From positions 12,671,001 through 12,735,000 of the forward strand of contig PUFA01000007.1 in assembly GCA_003508835.1 (NCBI GenBank): a stretch of 64,000 bases of DNA, in the 5' to 3' direction. Below, piece by piece: positions 35,590-45,544 of the stretch (position 1 is its first letter; each line of letters begins with the position of its first letter). Source of the DNA: Eonycteris spelaea (lineage: Eukaryota; Chordata; Mammalia; Chiroptera; Pteropodidae). Under the pieces are notes generated by a model, which was given only the letters and a program-made list of their open reading frames with translations, was not told where the DNA came from and did no database searches. Made by a program: the position numbers and the translations under genes.

Positions 35590-35924
35590 TGACTCATTTA
35601 TCTGTGGGTGAAGTTGACACTATTCCTTTTCTGGTTCGGTCTTTTATTACATGTGGAAATCCATATTCTGCTCTTTATACTGATGAGAAGGGCAAACAAG
35701 AAGAGATTCAACCAGGGGAATGATGATCTTCATTCAAGCTTTAGATACACAGTGCCTCTCAGGAACCACTCAGAGCCAGTCTGCTACTGCAGAATCCAGG
35801 AGGTCTGTGGGACTCAGGATGGGGAGTGGATAGGAGACGGGGTTGGGGAAGTGCTGCCCTCCTGGACTCTGTATGCAGGGCATAGGGAAAGCTTAAACTT
35901 TAGTCCAGAGACTATGGATCTCTA
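35590..35924. other. Unassigned sequence
   Basis: No repeat recognised. The 105-codon frame at 35608-35925 starts with a hydrophobic run (LFLFWFGLLL) but has no known domain and no splice or promoter support. Confidence 0.4.
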
Positions 35925-36010
35925 GTATCTCTGTAACCCCAGCACTTAGAATAGAAAGCAGGCAGGGAGTCAGTGCTTGAATGAGTGAATGAATGCATGC
36001 ATGCATGAAT
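35925..36010 (+). mobile_element. L2 3' tip with GAAT/GCAT repeat
   Basis: ctgtaaccccagcacttagaa followed by gagtcagtgcttgaatgag is an L2 tail. It expands into GAAT and GCAT tetranucleotides at 35980-36012. Confidence 0.7.
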
Positions 36011-36014
36011 GAAT

Positions 36015-36180
36015 ACATAACATCTTGGTTTTGAGTCCTTTGCAGGTATCAAATCTTGACCTCTTTCTGTCCCATTTGCTTCATTTGTAGGTTAGGAATG
36101 TTAATACGTGATCTGACTCTATCTCAAGGAAATTTTGAGAGTCAAAGATAAATTAATTGACCTCAGGGCACTTTTTAAAG
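36015..36180 (+). mobile_element. MIR SINE, partial
   Basis: A tgcttcatttgtaggttagg block, then atgttaatacgtgatctg and a gagagtcaaagataaatt segment follow the second half of forward MIR. Confidence 0.6.
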
Positions 36181-36564
36181 TGTTACCTATGTGTTTTTAC
36201 CTAGAGCAGAAGAGAACTTTTTCTGTATTTCTTACAAACAACTCTTCTTCTTGGTCCTCAGGGCCTATTTTAAAGATTTGTCAATTAGAGGCCTCTTGGT
36301 TCTCTTGGTTGGCTCATTCTCTGCTGATTTTCGGTCTGAATTTTCAGCAAGTGAAGAGCAGGCGTTGAAAGTGTTTCTATGTCACCATGGTGTATCAAGG
36401 GGGATCTTTTCCTGCTAATACTTGTTTCTGTAACAGCTGTTTCTGTACTTTATACTGTAGCTTTTATTGAAGAAACTCTGGGCTTATCAGAATGATTTGC
36501 TGCAGCATTTCCTTTTGGAGCATAAGCTTTGAAATGAGATCAGCATCTAAGAGACACATCAGAT

Positions 36565-36667
36565 GCTGTAGCGAGAGTGGGAGGAAGATGGCATTTGGAC
36601 CTGGATCACCTGAGTTCAAGTCCTGGCGCTGCCCTTCATTTATAGTATGTGTGATCCTGGGCATGTT
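36565..36667 (+). mobile_element. MIR SINE, left half (split by L1)
   Basis: cctgagttcaagtcctggcg, then tatgtgtgatcctgggcatg is the first half of forward MIR. It stops at 36667 and resumes at 37303, and the two halves join in the correct MIR order. Confidence 0.82.
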
Positions 36668-37302
36668 TTTTTTGTTTGTTTGCTTTCATCTTCTCTGCTA
36701 CTATTTTGTTATGAAGAATTTAAGATATATGCGAAATATGCAGAATAGTATAGGGAACCGCCCATTATCCATCACTCAGCTTCAACAATTATTACCTAAT
36801 GATCAGTTTGTTACAACTATAGTTCCATCTACTGTTCTTCTCCTAATATAATTTGTAATAAAATCCAAGGTGTTGTATTATTCCATTCATAGATATTTCA
36901 GTATGAATCTAGAAAAGATGAGGACTTTGTAAAACACAACTAAAATCACATCTGAATAAGCTCATAACTTTCTAATATCAGATTTCTGGGCAAATTTCCA
37001 ATAGAATCAAAAGGTTATACATTTTCTTTTTGTTCTTAAAGTCTGTTTGAATCAGGATCCAAATAAAGTCCACATCTTGCAATTTGTAAAAATGTCTTTT
37101 AAGGGTTTTTTTTTTTTTGAACTGTAGATTCTCCCTCATCTCTCTTTTTTCCCATAAAAGTGCAAAGAAAAAAAAACCAGGTTGTTTGTGTTATAGAATT
37201 TCTCAACCTGGATTTTACTCATCATATCTTTATGCTGTATTTTCTGTAAATTAGAGGCATGGTCAGATTTAGGTCAGGTTTTTGGTTTCGGTTTTGGGTC
37301 TT
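36668..37302 (-). mobile_element. L1ME-type 3' UTR inserted in MIR
   Basis: T-rich start at 36666-36680 (the A tail read in reverse), then ccattatccatcactcagctt (36762), atcaggatccaaataaagtc (37051) and gcatggtcagatttaggtcag (37257). Flanks gggcatgtt (36659-36667) and ggccacgtt (37303-37311) match at 7 of 9 positions, a target duplication. The frame at 36492-36851 spans the junction and is not a gene. Confidence 0.82.
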
Positions 37303-37440
37303 GGCCACGTTATTTGCTCTTTTGCACCTCTGTGACATGGGGTGCATACTAGCCCTCTCTTAGCTGTTACAGAATTTAAAGAGAAGATCCAGGGAAGGGC
37401 CCCATACATGCCACACACAAAATAGTTTTCGTTATGATAG
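37303..37440 (+). mobile_element. MIR SINE, right half
   Basis: gcacctctgtgacatggggtg and gaagggccccatacatgcc continue the MIR begun at 36565. Confidence 0.7.
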
Positions 37441-37534
37441 GATTACAATTTTTTGGTAAGTATTTGAGGGGGGTGGGCCCCAGGGAAGAAGTTTTCCTTC
37501 CACATCAATCAAACTAAATATTTCAGTGTGGTGC

Positions 37535-37760
37535 TGTGTCAGAAGGCTGAACACCAGTTGGTCTGGGGTGTGAATTCCTGCTTTTCCACTTACTAGTTTG
37601 CAGAAATAGGGCAAAGTACTTAAACTCTCTGAGCGTTCCTCATTCTCTCAAATGTGGCTAATAATGTAGATCTTCAAAGTAGTGGAAAATAGAGATGATG
37701 TCTGTAAAGAGCCGTGAATGCAGTGCTCATCATGGGGTTGATGCCTTTTGTTAGTGTTGT
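37535..37760 (+). mobile_element. MIR SINE
   Basis: tgtgaattcctgcttttccac, a ttactagtttgcagaaatagg block, then acttaaactctctgagcg and a ctcaaatgtggctaataat segment give forward MIR. Confidence 0.8.
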
Positions 37761-38054
37761 TTTGATACCTGTGTTCTCACATGGGACTTGGGGCCACTTA
37801 GGGGGTGAAGAGATTCTGGATGTGGCCGAGTAAGCAAGAGGCAGGGGATGTCGCTAAAATTCTTCTTCTCCTCTTTTAAATGTATTTGGGGATAAAGTAA
37901 TCTAGAATATGTTTAAAAGAAACAAAAGTAAACCCTTTAGGTACTGAGCTTGATCGCATTTACTGGTGTACAGATGTGAGACTGTGGATGAGAAGCATCT
38001 GCTTATTTCCATTATGGTCACAAGAAAGGTTAGAATTCTGTTTTACATTACGTC

Positions 38055-38605
38055 AGCTACAATATGGATGGAGTAACCCAACAGATATCACCTTAGCCAA
38101 ATGATCAAAGGTGACAGCACCAGTAATGGGGTACATCAACATGTACCCCCTCTTCTGATGCACTGAGAAGGGAAAAACATCGCATCTGGGCATTTATTAC
38201 TAAAAATGCACCAGCTTAATCATCAGAAAATATCAAACCCAAATCAAAGGACATTCTACAAAATACTTGATCAGTCCTCTTTGCAGATGTCAAGGTCATA
38301 AAAGACAAAGACTGAACTGTCACAGATGAGTGGAGGTTAAGGAGACTTGAGAACTAAATGCAGGATTGGATCCTGCATGAAAAAAAGAACATTAGAGGAA
38401 AAGCTGACAAAATTCAAAAAAGGTCTGTAGAGTACTTAATAGTAATTTACCAGTGTTATTTTCCTGGTTTTGGCAATTATATTATGGTTATGTAAGATGT
38501 TGCCATTAGAGAAAAGCCAGCTGAAAGGTACTGAACTCTCTGTACTGTTTTTGTAATTTTTTGTAAGTCTAAAATTATTTTAAAAGTGAAAAACATGATA
38601 TTGGG
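38055..38605 (+). mobile_element. L1ME 3' UTR, sense, near-complete
   Basis: Markers in order are tgacagcaccagtaatgggg (38112), cctcttctgatgcactgag (38149), caaaggacattctacaaaat (38244), gtcaaggtcataaaagacaa (38289), gaactaaatgcaggattgg (38351), a ttatggttatgtaagatg block (38482) and aagtctaaaattattttaaaa. This is a long and well-ordered copy of an old L1 3' UTR with an A-rich end at 38577-38597. Confidence 0.87.
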
Positions 38606-38889
38606 ATTCATGGCAGTTTTTGTGAAATGTACCGTTTTATGGGAAGGGGAGAGGCCTTCATTTGTGGCATATGAACTTTGGAGCTTGAAACGCCAATTCA
38701 CTCTTGAGCTAAAACAGTCAAGTTATATCTTGAATGATGAAATTCCTGACTGTCAGTTGAGAGTGAGGTGTGTCAACTCTATGCAATTCCCAGAGGCCAT
38801 GTTGGTGCACAGGTGGTTGGATACCTAGAGTTGACAGCGTTTTGGCTGTATCACCTTTCACTTAGTTGATTTGACAGGGCTGACTAGCA

Positions 38890-39120
38890 GATAATGATGG
38901 TTACCTCTTCAGATTGAATGCCTGCTATACTCTAGAAACTGAGCGCTAAGTGCTTATCATCATTAAACCTCATAGCATCCTTAAAAGAGAGAAGATAAAC
39001 AGCTCCCCGCCCGAATTTTATACAGCCAGAGATTCATTTGCCTAGGATCGCTCAGCTGGAGTGGAAATCTGACTCCAAAGCTCAGATTCTGACAGCTGTG
39101 CCATTCTGCTCTCCGTTCTT
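38890..39120 (-). mobile_element. MIR SINE
   Basis: cctgctatactctagaaactg, ttaaacctcatagcatcct, then tttgcctaggatcgctcagc and a gtggaaatctgactccaaag block give reverse MIR. Confidence 0.82.
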
Positions 39121-39900
39121 CTTAATGGATGCTCCCCCGACTAGTCTACTGCCTGTGCTCCCCTGTGGGGCCTCCAGACCTGGTCCCTCCGTTATCATTT
39201 CCGCCTACCCTGGTTAAAAAAGAAGAATAGGGGACACCAGTATTTTTCTATCCCTTATTACTGTTTAAGCATAGGACTGGCATTGTATGTAGGCTCTTTG
39301 GCTCTGTTAAATACATTTCTGTGGTTAAATATGTTTGGGGGAACTTGGGGATAAATAAATTAAATAGTTCTCCACCTTTACCCAGGGAACCGAATGTAGC
39401 TGGAGAAAACCACACAACCAGCCCGACTAGTCTCATCGGCTCACCTCAGGTGAGCTCTTGGAGCTGCCTAGCAGTGCTACTCTACTCCCTTACCTAGTCA
39501 CCTGCCACCCCCTGGGATGACCGCTTCAGACCTTTTTCTCCAGGATGAAATCGCCATGTCTCCCAAGAAAAAAACAGGTAGTCCGAAAGAGGATTTCCAT
39601 GAACTTTACCACTGCCGTGAGCAAGCTGCCCGACTCCTGCTTCCTTTGTTAAGGGGGAGCCATCTCTCATTCTTGTGCAGAGGTGGAGGACTTACTGCCG
39701 ACTGTTTTCTTCCTTCACAGCCCCTCTTTCCCTTTGCAGAAGGCATGTTGATCTCCCTTCCGTTTTAGGGCGCCCTCCCTTGACTGTATCCCTGCTGCTC
39801 CCATCAGCTGCCGCTCTGTGCCCTGTTCCCCTTCTTAGCAAACCCCTTCGAAAGATTTTTTTTCCTATAGACTGCCTCCAATTCCTCTTCCCATTCTCTT
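39121..39900. other. Unassigned sequence
   Basis: No repeat firmly recognised; the pyrimidine-rich 39610-39870 part might be L2. Frames at 39517-39988 on both strands lack motifs. One frame begins MTASDLFLQDEIAM and has a lysine-rich PKKKTGS, but there is no supporting gene structure. Confidence 0.4.
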
Positions 39901-39904
39901 TCTT

Positions 39905-40690
39905 TAAATCAAGGTGAAATTCACTTAACATAAAACGTGTTAAAGTGTACAATTCAGTGGTATTTAGTACGTTCACAGGGTTGTGCAACTTCCTCTATCT
40001 AGTTCCAAAACCTTTCATCGTCCCAAAATAACCCCTACCCCACACACATACTTGTTAAATAGTCACTTTCTATCCTCCCTTCACCTACCCCACCCCCTCC
40101 TTACTTCACTTAGCATAATGTTTCTAAGGTTCATCCACGTGGTAGCATGCATCAGAATTTCACTCCTTTTTATTGCTTAGTAATGTCCCATTGTATGTGT
40201 CTAGCGCATTTTGTTTTTCCATTTATCCATTGATGGATATTTGGGTTGTTTCCACCTTTTGGCCATTGTGAATTGTGCTGCCATGAACATTCATGTAGAA
40301 GCGTTTGAGTATCTGTTTTCAATACACACAGGCATATCCCTAGGAATGGAATTACTGGGTCATATGGTAATTCCATGTCTCACTTTTGAGGAACCGCCAA
40401 ATTGTTTGAAGGCTCAGACCTAGTGCCTGGACCACTTTACATTACCATCACTGATGTACAAGAATTCCAATTTCCTTACGTCCTTAACCAACATTTGATA
40501 TTTCCTGCTTTTCTTTTAATAGCCACTCTAGTAATGTGAAGCAGTATTTCATTATGGTTTCGATTTGCATTTTCCTAATGGTTAATGATATTAAACATCT
40601 TTTTATGTGCTTGTTGGCCATTTCTCTGTCTTTAGAGAACCCTCTACTCAGGTCCTTTCTCATTTTTTCATTAGGTTGCTTGTTTTTTTG
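39905..40690 (-). mobile_element. L1 3' UTR and end of ORF2
   Basis: Antisense order is acaattcagtggtatttagta (39949), cacttagcataatgtttct (40107), ccattgatggatatttgggtt (40227), gaatggaattactgggtcat (40344) and cgatttgcattttcctaatgg (40561). The minus frame 40376-40170 keeps the LELPYDPxIP-like L1 ORF2 C-terminal motif as MELPYDPVIPFLGI, followed by degenerate sequence. It is dead. Confidence 0.9.
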
Positions 40691-40699
40691 TTCTTGAGT

Positions 40700-41755
40700 T
40701 TCCCATTCTTTCTAAGATCTGCTCTTATCAGGCTTTCCCCCTCATCATTCCAGAGTTGCTGATGGCTTCCTACTTTTTCAAGTCCAGTGGTCCATTCTCA
40801 TTCCTTATTGTATTGTCCTCACAGCAACATTTAAAGAAGGATCATTGAGTCTTTTCCCCTACATTAATAAAATACTTTGGCACGTAAGAAAAGTCTACAT
40901 CTTCTTGAGATGCTTTCTTCACTTAGCTTCCTAGATACCATTATTTCTTTGTTCTTTTCAGCATCCATTGCTGGTCCCTCCTTGTGTTCATGATCAGTAA
41001 ACATTAAATGTCCTCAGGGCTCAGTTTTCACAACTCCTCTCTATCTCCACGTCCCTGGGTGACCCCATCGTTCCAGTTGTTCAGACCACAAATCTTGGAG
41101 TTGTCCTTAATCCCTTTTTTTTTACCTCATCCACTTGGCTCTGCCTTCTGATCATGTCTCACAACCCCCACTGCAGTCACCCTGATCCAAAACACCATCA
41201 TTTGTCAGCTGGAATTTTGAAGTAGCCTATTAACTGGGCTCCGTGCTTCTTCCCTTGCATCTACCATCTATTCTGTGTGGAACATAACAGCAAGAGAGAT
41301 CCTGTTAAATTGTGAGTCAGGTCATGTTACAGCTCTGCTCTGAAACCTCTAATTGGATCTCCTTTCACTCCAGGTTTTAACTAAAATCTCTATGTGATTT
41401 AGCCCTGGCTTCCTCTTCCATCTTGTCTCCTATCATTCCCCACTTGGCTCATACCACTGCAGCTAAGGCTAGCCTCTTCGCTATGCTCAGACCCGCCAGA
41501 CACACTCCTGCCTCTGGGCCTTGGCAGATACTGCTTCCTCTTCCAGGAGTGCCTTTCTCCTGAAAACCATGTGGCTTTCTCCCTTTTTGTCTGTGCCCAA
41601 ATATCACTTTGCCATGAGTTCTCTGCTGACTACCCTATTTATAAAAAATAATATCCTCCCTGTTCTGATCTCCCTACTTTGCTTGATTTTTCTCCTTAGC
41701 TCTTATTTATTGCTTGGTGTCCCTTATTAGAATGTAAACTCAATGTAAACAAGGA
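40700..41755 (+). mobile_element. L2 LINE, long fragment
   Basis: Markers in order are gagatgctttcttcacttagc (40908), cctcagggctcagttttcac (41012), a cttggagttgtccttaatccc block (41094), caaaacaccatcatttgtcag (41188), caggtcatgttacagctctg (41318), cctgcctctgggccttggca (41507), cccaaatatcactttgcca (41597) and agaatgtaaactcaatgtaa (41730). A 55 bp patch at 40847-40901 does not fit L2 and repeats 1.46 kb downstream. Confidence 0.82.
40847..40901 (+). repeat. 55 bp direct repeat, copy 1
   Basis: gagtctttt..tacattaataaaatactttgg..agaaaagtctacatc, matching copy 2 at 42311-42365 at about 51 of 55 positions. Its surroundings are L2, so the patch looks inserted. Confidence 0.85.
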
Positions 41756-41758
41756 CTT

Positions 41759-41789
41759 TTTTTTAATTTATTTTTAATTTTTTTTTTTT
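41759..41789. repeat. T-rich tract
   Basis: Two T runs separated by aattta. It could be the A tail of an antisense retroposon covering part of 41790-41930, but no family was recognised there. Confidence 0.6.
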
Positions 41790-41937
41790 ATGTTCTGCTA
41801 TAGTCTCAATGTTTATAGCTATGCCCAGTACAGCAACATAGATACTTGGGACCTCTCCTAGTTTGTAATATGCGAATGTTCATTATTAATCTCCAAGGAG
41901 GGGCTGTTTTTGCAGTATTCCTCTCATCTCCTTTCTT

Positions 41938-42129
41938 TGCTTGCTTTTTCTTTTCTTTCTTCTTTTTTCTTTCTCTTTCTTTTTTCTTTCTTTCTTTCTT
42001 TCTTTCTTTTTTCTTTCTTTCTTTCTTTCTTTTTTCTTTCTTTCTCTCTCTTTTCTCTCTCTCTTTTCTCTCTCTCTTTCTTTCTTTCTCTCTTTCTTTT
42101 CTCTCTTCTCTCTTTCTTTCTTTCTCTTT

Positions 42130-42172
<43 letters not shown>

Positions 42173-42190
42173 CTCTTTCTTTCTTTCTCC
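41938..42190. repeat. CTTT tetranucleotide tract, about 250 bp
   Basis: Nearly pure pyrimidine on this strand. CTTT units are broken by TTTTTTC and by CTCT sub-blocks near 42040-42075 and 42088-42110. The final 42130-42170 stretch is the purest. All long frames here (up to 134 codons of K/E/R or F/L/S) are products of the repeat. Confidence 0.95.
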
Positions 42191-42310
42191 CCATAGGGCC
42201 TATTTTTCACACAAAATATTTTTAAAGAAATGCTTGCACATATTCTTAATTGTAATAAGTCACGTTTGAGGTGATATTGGGGGTGGGGGAGAGTCGACTG
42301 CCATGAAACC

Positions 42311-42365
42311 GAGTCTTTTTCCGTACATTAATAAAATACTTTGGCAAGTCAGAAAAGTCTACATC
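42311..42365 (+). repeat. 55 bp direct repeat, copy 2
   Basis: Same sequence as 40847-40901 with four differences. Its surroundings are not a recognised repeat, so this may be the source copy. Confidence 0.85.
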
Positions 42366-42639
42366 CAAAAGACCTGAACTTATCCTGAGGGTGTGCTTTG
42401 ATAACTCATTAGGTAAGATCTAGCCAATTATTTCTTCTTTGATTTTGAAAAGCGGTTCTACATTTGAGTATTTTTGCCCGGGTTCACGTTTAGAGACAGA
42501 GTGTGCTGCAACTTGGAAGCAGTTTCTCTCGGAGCTGTTGGAATAGTTCAGACCTGCCCTTTCTCTGCTTCTGTCTCAGTTGCCCAGAGGATCCCCACTG
42601 TTCCCATTGGGATGTCTGCACCCTGCAGGGGCCCATGGG
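42366..42639. other. Unassigned sequence
   Basis: No repeat or exon recognised; overlapping frames at 42474-42774 have no motif. Confidence 0.4.
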
Positions 42640-42800
42640 CAGTTTCTGTCACATTATAGGATCAGACTTACCTTGGCCCTGTCGGAAGCAGCTCTGAGAG
42701 GGCACAGGGTATTTCTGCTTTGTTCACCACTGTGGTCCAAACACCTAGCACCATGCTGTTCACGTAATAGGTAGCTAATTAGTATTTGTTGAATGAACCT
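42640..42800 (+). mobile_element. L2 3' tail
   Basis: tttgttcaccactgtggtcc, a aacacctagcaccatgctg block, then aataggtagctaattagtatt and tgttgaatgaacc form the L2 3' end. Confidence 0.78.
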
Positions 42801-42804
42801 TTGA

Positions 42805-43920
42805 AGTAGCACCAGGGAAATCTCATTTCACTTGACCTTGCCCCATGATGACTTATAATTAGGGTTCATCTTAAATGAATTTTCTTTGAAAATACTTTTG
42901 AGCATATAGTGCCAATGGGTTTCATAAATGGAAAAGTTTTATGTAGTGCTTTCTGGGCACAAGAATAGTATTTTTTCCTTTGTAAAGCTGCTGAGATTCT
43001 GAATGGAAATCAAAATACCTTTTCCTCCTATTTTTTAAATGATCTCAGCTCACAAACAATAATATGGATATTCTTGGACGGATTCTTTAGATAGTTTTAA
43101 TAGTTTATGGTAAATAGATTTTTAAAAAAATTCCATCGGGGTATTTAATTTGAAAGCCACCATAATGTATAAAGCAGCCTGTGTAATCAGTGTTCCCAGA
43201 GGAAACTCACTGTGGTGAACTGCCCATCTTTTGATTGTGAAAAGAATCGAGAGATGATGTCAGCCTGCTATATAAATCGTGGTTTGGTATTTTTTTTCCC
43301 CCCTAAAAATGGTCAAAAGAAAAAAGAAAAGCTGTGTTATTTCTGGAAACTAGGAAATGAAAAAGTTACTTGGAAAAGCCCAAGATTTTTGTATTTCAGC
43401 CCGCTCTCTTCAGCACAGAATGATGTGCTCTTTCTTTTAGATTTTCCAAGGGTGTTTCTCTGATTTGCCCAGTAAGATGAATGGCTTTGTATCTGGCTTA
43501 TTAACTCTGAGTGCTAACGTCTGAGTATTAGTGTCTTGACTTGCTTCAATTAAACTCCGCAAATTCACAGGCCACCTGAATGGAGATGGGACAGACATTT
43601 GCTTTAGAAAGAGACAGTGAGCCCAAAGGTGAGGAAGCAAATGGCGCTATAATTTAGACCCCAGTCTCCGGTTGGTTTGTTTTTTATTCTCTCTCTTTTT
43701 TTGAGGTGGGGTTCGTTTTTCATAGAAGCCACCACAGTTACAATAGCTCTGTATATCTCACACATTATCCCAGTGAGGAAAATGTACAAACCTGTGGTTG
43801 CACGGGAAGTAACCTAAATTTTTACAATTCCGTAGCTTTTTAAAAACCTTTTAACTGCTGCACATTTTATGATTCTTGTTAAAAGACGCATAGAAAGGAG
43901 GTGTTAACTGTCTAGTGGCC
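42805..43920. other. Unassigned, repeat-free stretch
   Basis: More than 1.1 kb with no recognised repeat; candidate for conserved non-coding sequence. Frames at 43212-43463 and 43604-43789 are unsupported. Confidence 0.4.
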
Positions 43921-43924
43921 AACT

Positions 43925-44007
43925 ATAATATTTATTGCGGTCTCATGATGGTGTGCCAGGCTTTGTCCTAAAAGTATTAGCTAATTTAATTCTGCAGTAA
44001 CCCCGAA
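43925..44007 (-). mobile_element. MIR SINE, part 1 (split)
   Basis: atggtgtgccaggctttgtcc, then ttagctaatttaattctgca and gtaaccccgaag is the first reverse-MIR segment. It resumes at 44513 with ggtaggtactg. Confidence 0.75.
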
Positions 44008-44011
44008 GTAG

Positions 44012-44508
44012 TGTGTTAGTTTGTGTTCTCCAGAGAAACAGATCCAGTAGGCGATATCGATGTATCTATGTGGCTATACCTATATCTATAGCTGCAGCTA
44101 TAGCTATACGTATGTCTAGAGAGGCTTATTACAAAGAAGTGTCTCACAGTTATAGAAGCTGATAGAGAGCTGAGAGATCCCAAGACCTGCAGGCGGCAAG
44201 CTGGAGGACTGGGACAGCCGAGGGTTTGGTTGCAGCGCAAGCCTGAGTCCGAAGGCAGGAGACCAGCGTCCCAGCCTCAAAACAGGCGGAGAGAGCGAAT
44301 CTTCGAACTCAGCCCTTGATTCTATTCCGGCCTTCAGAGGATAGGTTGGGGTCCACCCACGATGGGGAGGGCATCAGTCTTTGCTTAGTCCACAGACTCA
44401 CATGTTAATTTCCTCCAGATACCCTCATGGTCGCCCAGAATAACGTTTAAGCAAATATCTGGGTACCCCGTGGCCCAGTCAAGGTGACCCATAAAACTAA
44501 CAATCATG
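44012..44508. mobile_element. LTR-like element inside MIR
   Basis: This 497 bp element interrupts a MIR. It starts tgtgttagtttgtgttctcc with cagagaaacagatccagtag and ends with accccgtggcccagtcaagg then tgacccataaaactaacaat. These are ends of a common mammalian repeat whose reverse orientation begins TGAT..TTAG and carries AATAAAC-like signals. gtag occurs on each side (44008-44011 and 44509-44512), a possible 4 bp duplication. I take it as a solo LTR on the antisense strand, but a DNA transposon is not excluded. Confidence 0.65.
44086..44103. repeat. Perfect 18 bp palindrome
   Basis: ctatagctgcagctatag is its own reverse complement. It lies in the CTAT-rich part of the LTR-like element. Confidence 0.9.
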
Positions 44509-44512
44509 GTAG

Positions 44513-44640
44513 GTACTGTTTTTATCCTATGTAGAGATGGTGAAAAAGAGGTACAGAATGACTAGGAACTCGTCCAAGGTCACATGCTGGTAACCATGGA
44601 AGCAGAACATAAATCCAGGCAGTCTGACTCCCCAAATCCT
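44513..44640 (-). mobile_element. MIR SINE, part 2
   Basis: ggtaggtactgtttttatcc, a aactcgtccaaggtcacatg block and a aatccaggcagtctgactcc segment complete the MIR begun at 43925. Confidence 0.82.
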
Positions 44641-44649
44641 CACTCTAAC

Positions 44650-44815
44650 TTGGTATAGCCAATTACCTTTCAGAGGAGGAAACTGAGAACGGGGGAGGGA
44701 GGGTGAGAAGCGGGGGAAGCTAGGGAGTTCAGGATCCTGCCTAAGCACAGCCGCCAGTTAGAGGCAGGGCTGGGATTTGAACCCAGGTCACCTCTCACCT
44801 GGCCTAGTCCCCAGG
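44650..44815 (-). mobile_element. MIR SINE, second copy
   Basis: tcagaggaggaaactgagaac and gggctgggatttgaacccagg give another reverse MIR immediately beside the first, with a purine-rich insertion at 44690-44725. Confidence 0.85.
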
Positions 44816-44829
44816 AATCCTGCAGCGCC

Positions 44830-45320
44830 AACATGATATATCACTCTCTATAATGGAGGTTTCATTTGTGAAAGGAAAAGAATTAAAACACCAGAATCGC
44901 TGACTAAGCACACGATGCGGTTTGAGCTTTCTCATTTTATTAGAATTGTAATTTGTGGTCATAATATTCCAGTCCTAAAATATTCTCAGATGAGTTGGCC
45001 TGTATGGATGAGTATGGTGATTATTTTAATAACAGCACCTTCTGTTTGTTTCTAGAGCCCTTCAAACTTTTTAGAGCACTCATATATAACGCATTCTTTT
45101 TACAAATGGATTAGCTTGACAAAGGAGATTTGCTCTAGGGTGGTGGCCTTTTGTGGATGCGACTGGAGAAAAGGTTTTTATTCATATTTTTTTTACCTTC
45201 CTTTAGCCAAGATTGAAAAAGAAAAAATGAGTTATGAGAAGTTGCCGGAAGAGAAAAAGGTGTTTCATCAAGCACGATCACTGCAGGCACCTCTGATGGT
45301 AACTGAAGGGCCCTGGGCCA
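44830..45320. other. Unassigned sequence
   Basis: No repeat recognised. The frame at 45116-45328 contains a K/E-rich segment (IEKEKMSYEKLPEEKK) that resembles no family I know. Confidence 0.4.
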
Positions 45321-45329
45321 GGAGGTGAA

Positions 45330-45540
45330 GAGTCCTAGAAAGGACACGGAAGGCAGACCGTTGTGGGTTTTCACTCGCGGCTCCGCTGCTTACCAGTGAG
45401 ACACGGCGTCACCTCGCTGAACCTTTCCTCATCTGTAAGGCGGGGATTACGCTTCATACCTTACAGAATGGTTGTAAGGATAACAGTGTTTGTCCAGTGC
45501 GCGGCACAGAGTGAACCCTTGATAAATAAGAACTCTTACA
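45330..45540 (+). mobile_element. MIR SINE
   Basis: A cgctgcttaccagtgagac block, tttcctcatctgtaaggcgg (45424), a cttacagaatggttgtaagga segment and gtgaacccttgataaataag give forward MIR. The 149-codon frame at 45363-45812 begins in it. Confidence 0.82.
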
Positions 45541-45544
45541 ACTT

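Noticed and set aside
39517..39768. Frame with a lysine-rich PKKKTGS segment as an exon
   Set aside because: No clear splice sites in frame, no known domain, and the surrounding sequence may be L2.
41806..42269. Long K/E/R-rich and F/L/S-rich frames
   Set aside because: They are translations of the CTTT tract in several frames at once.
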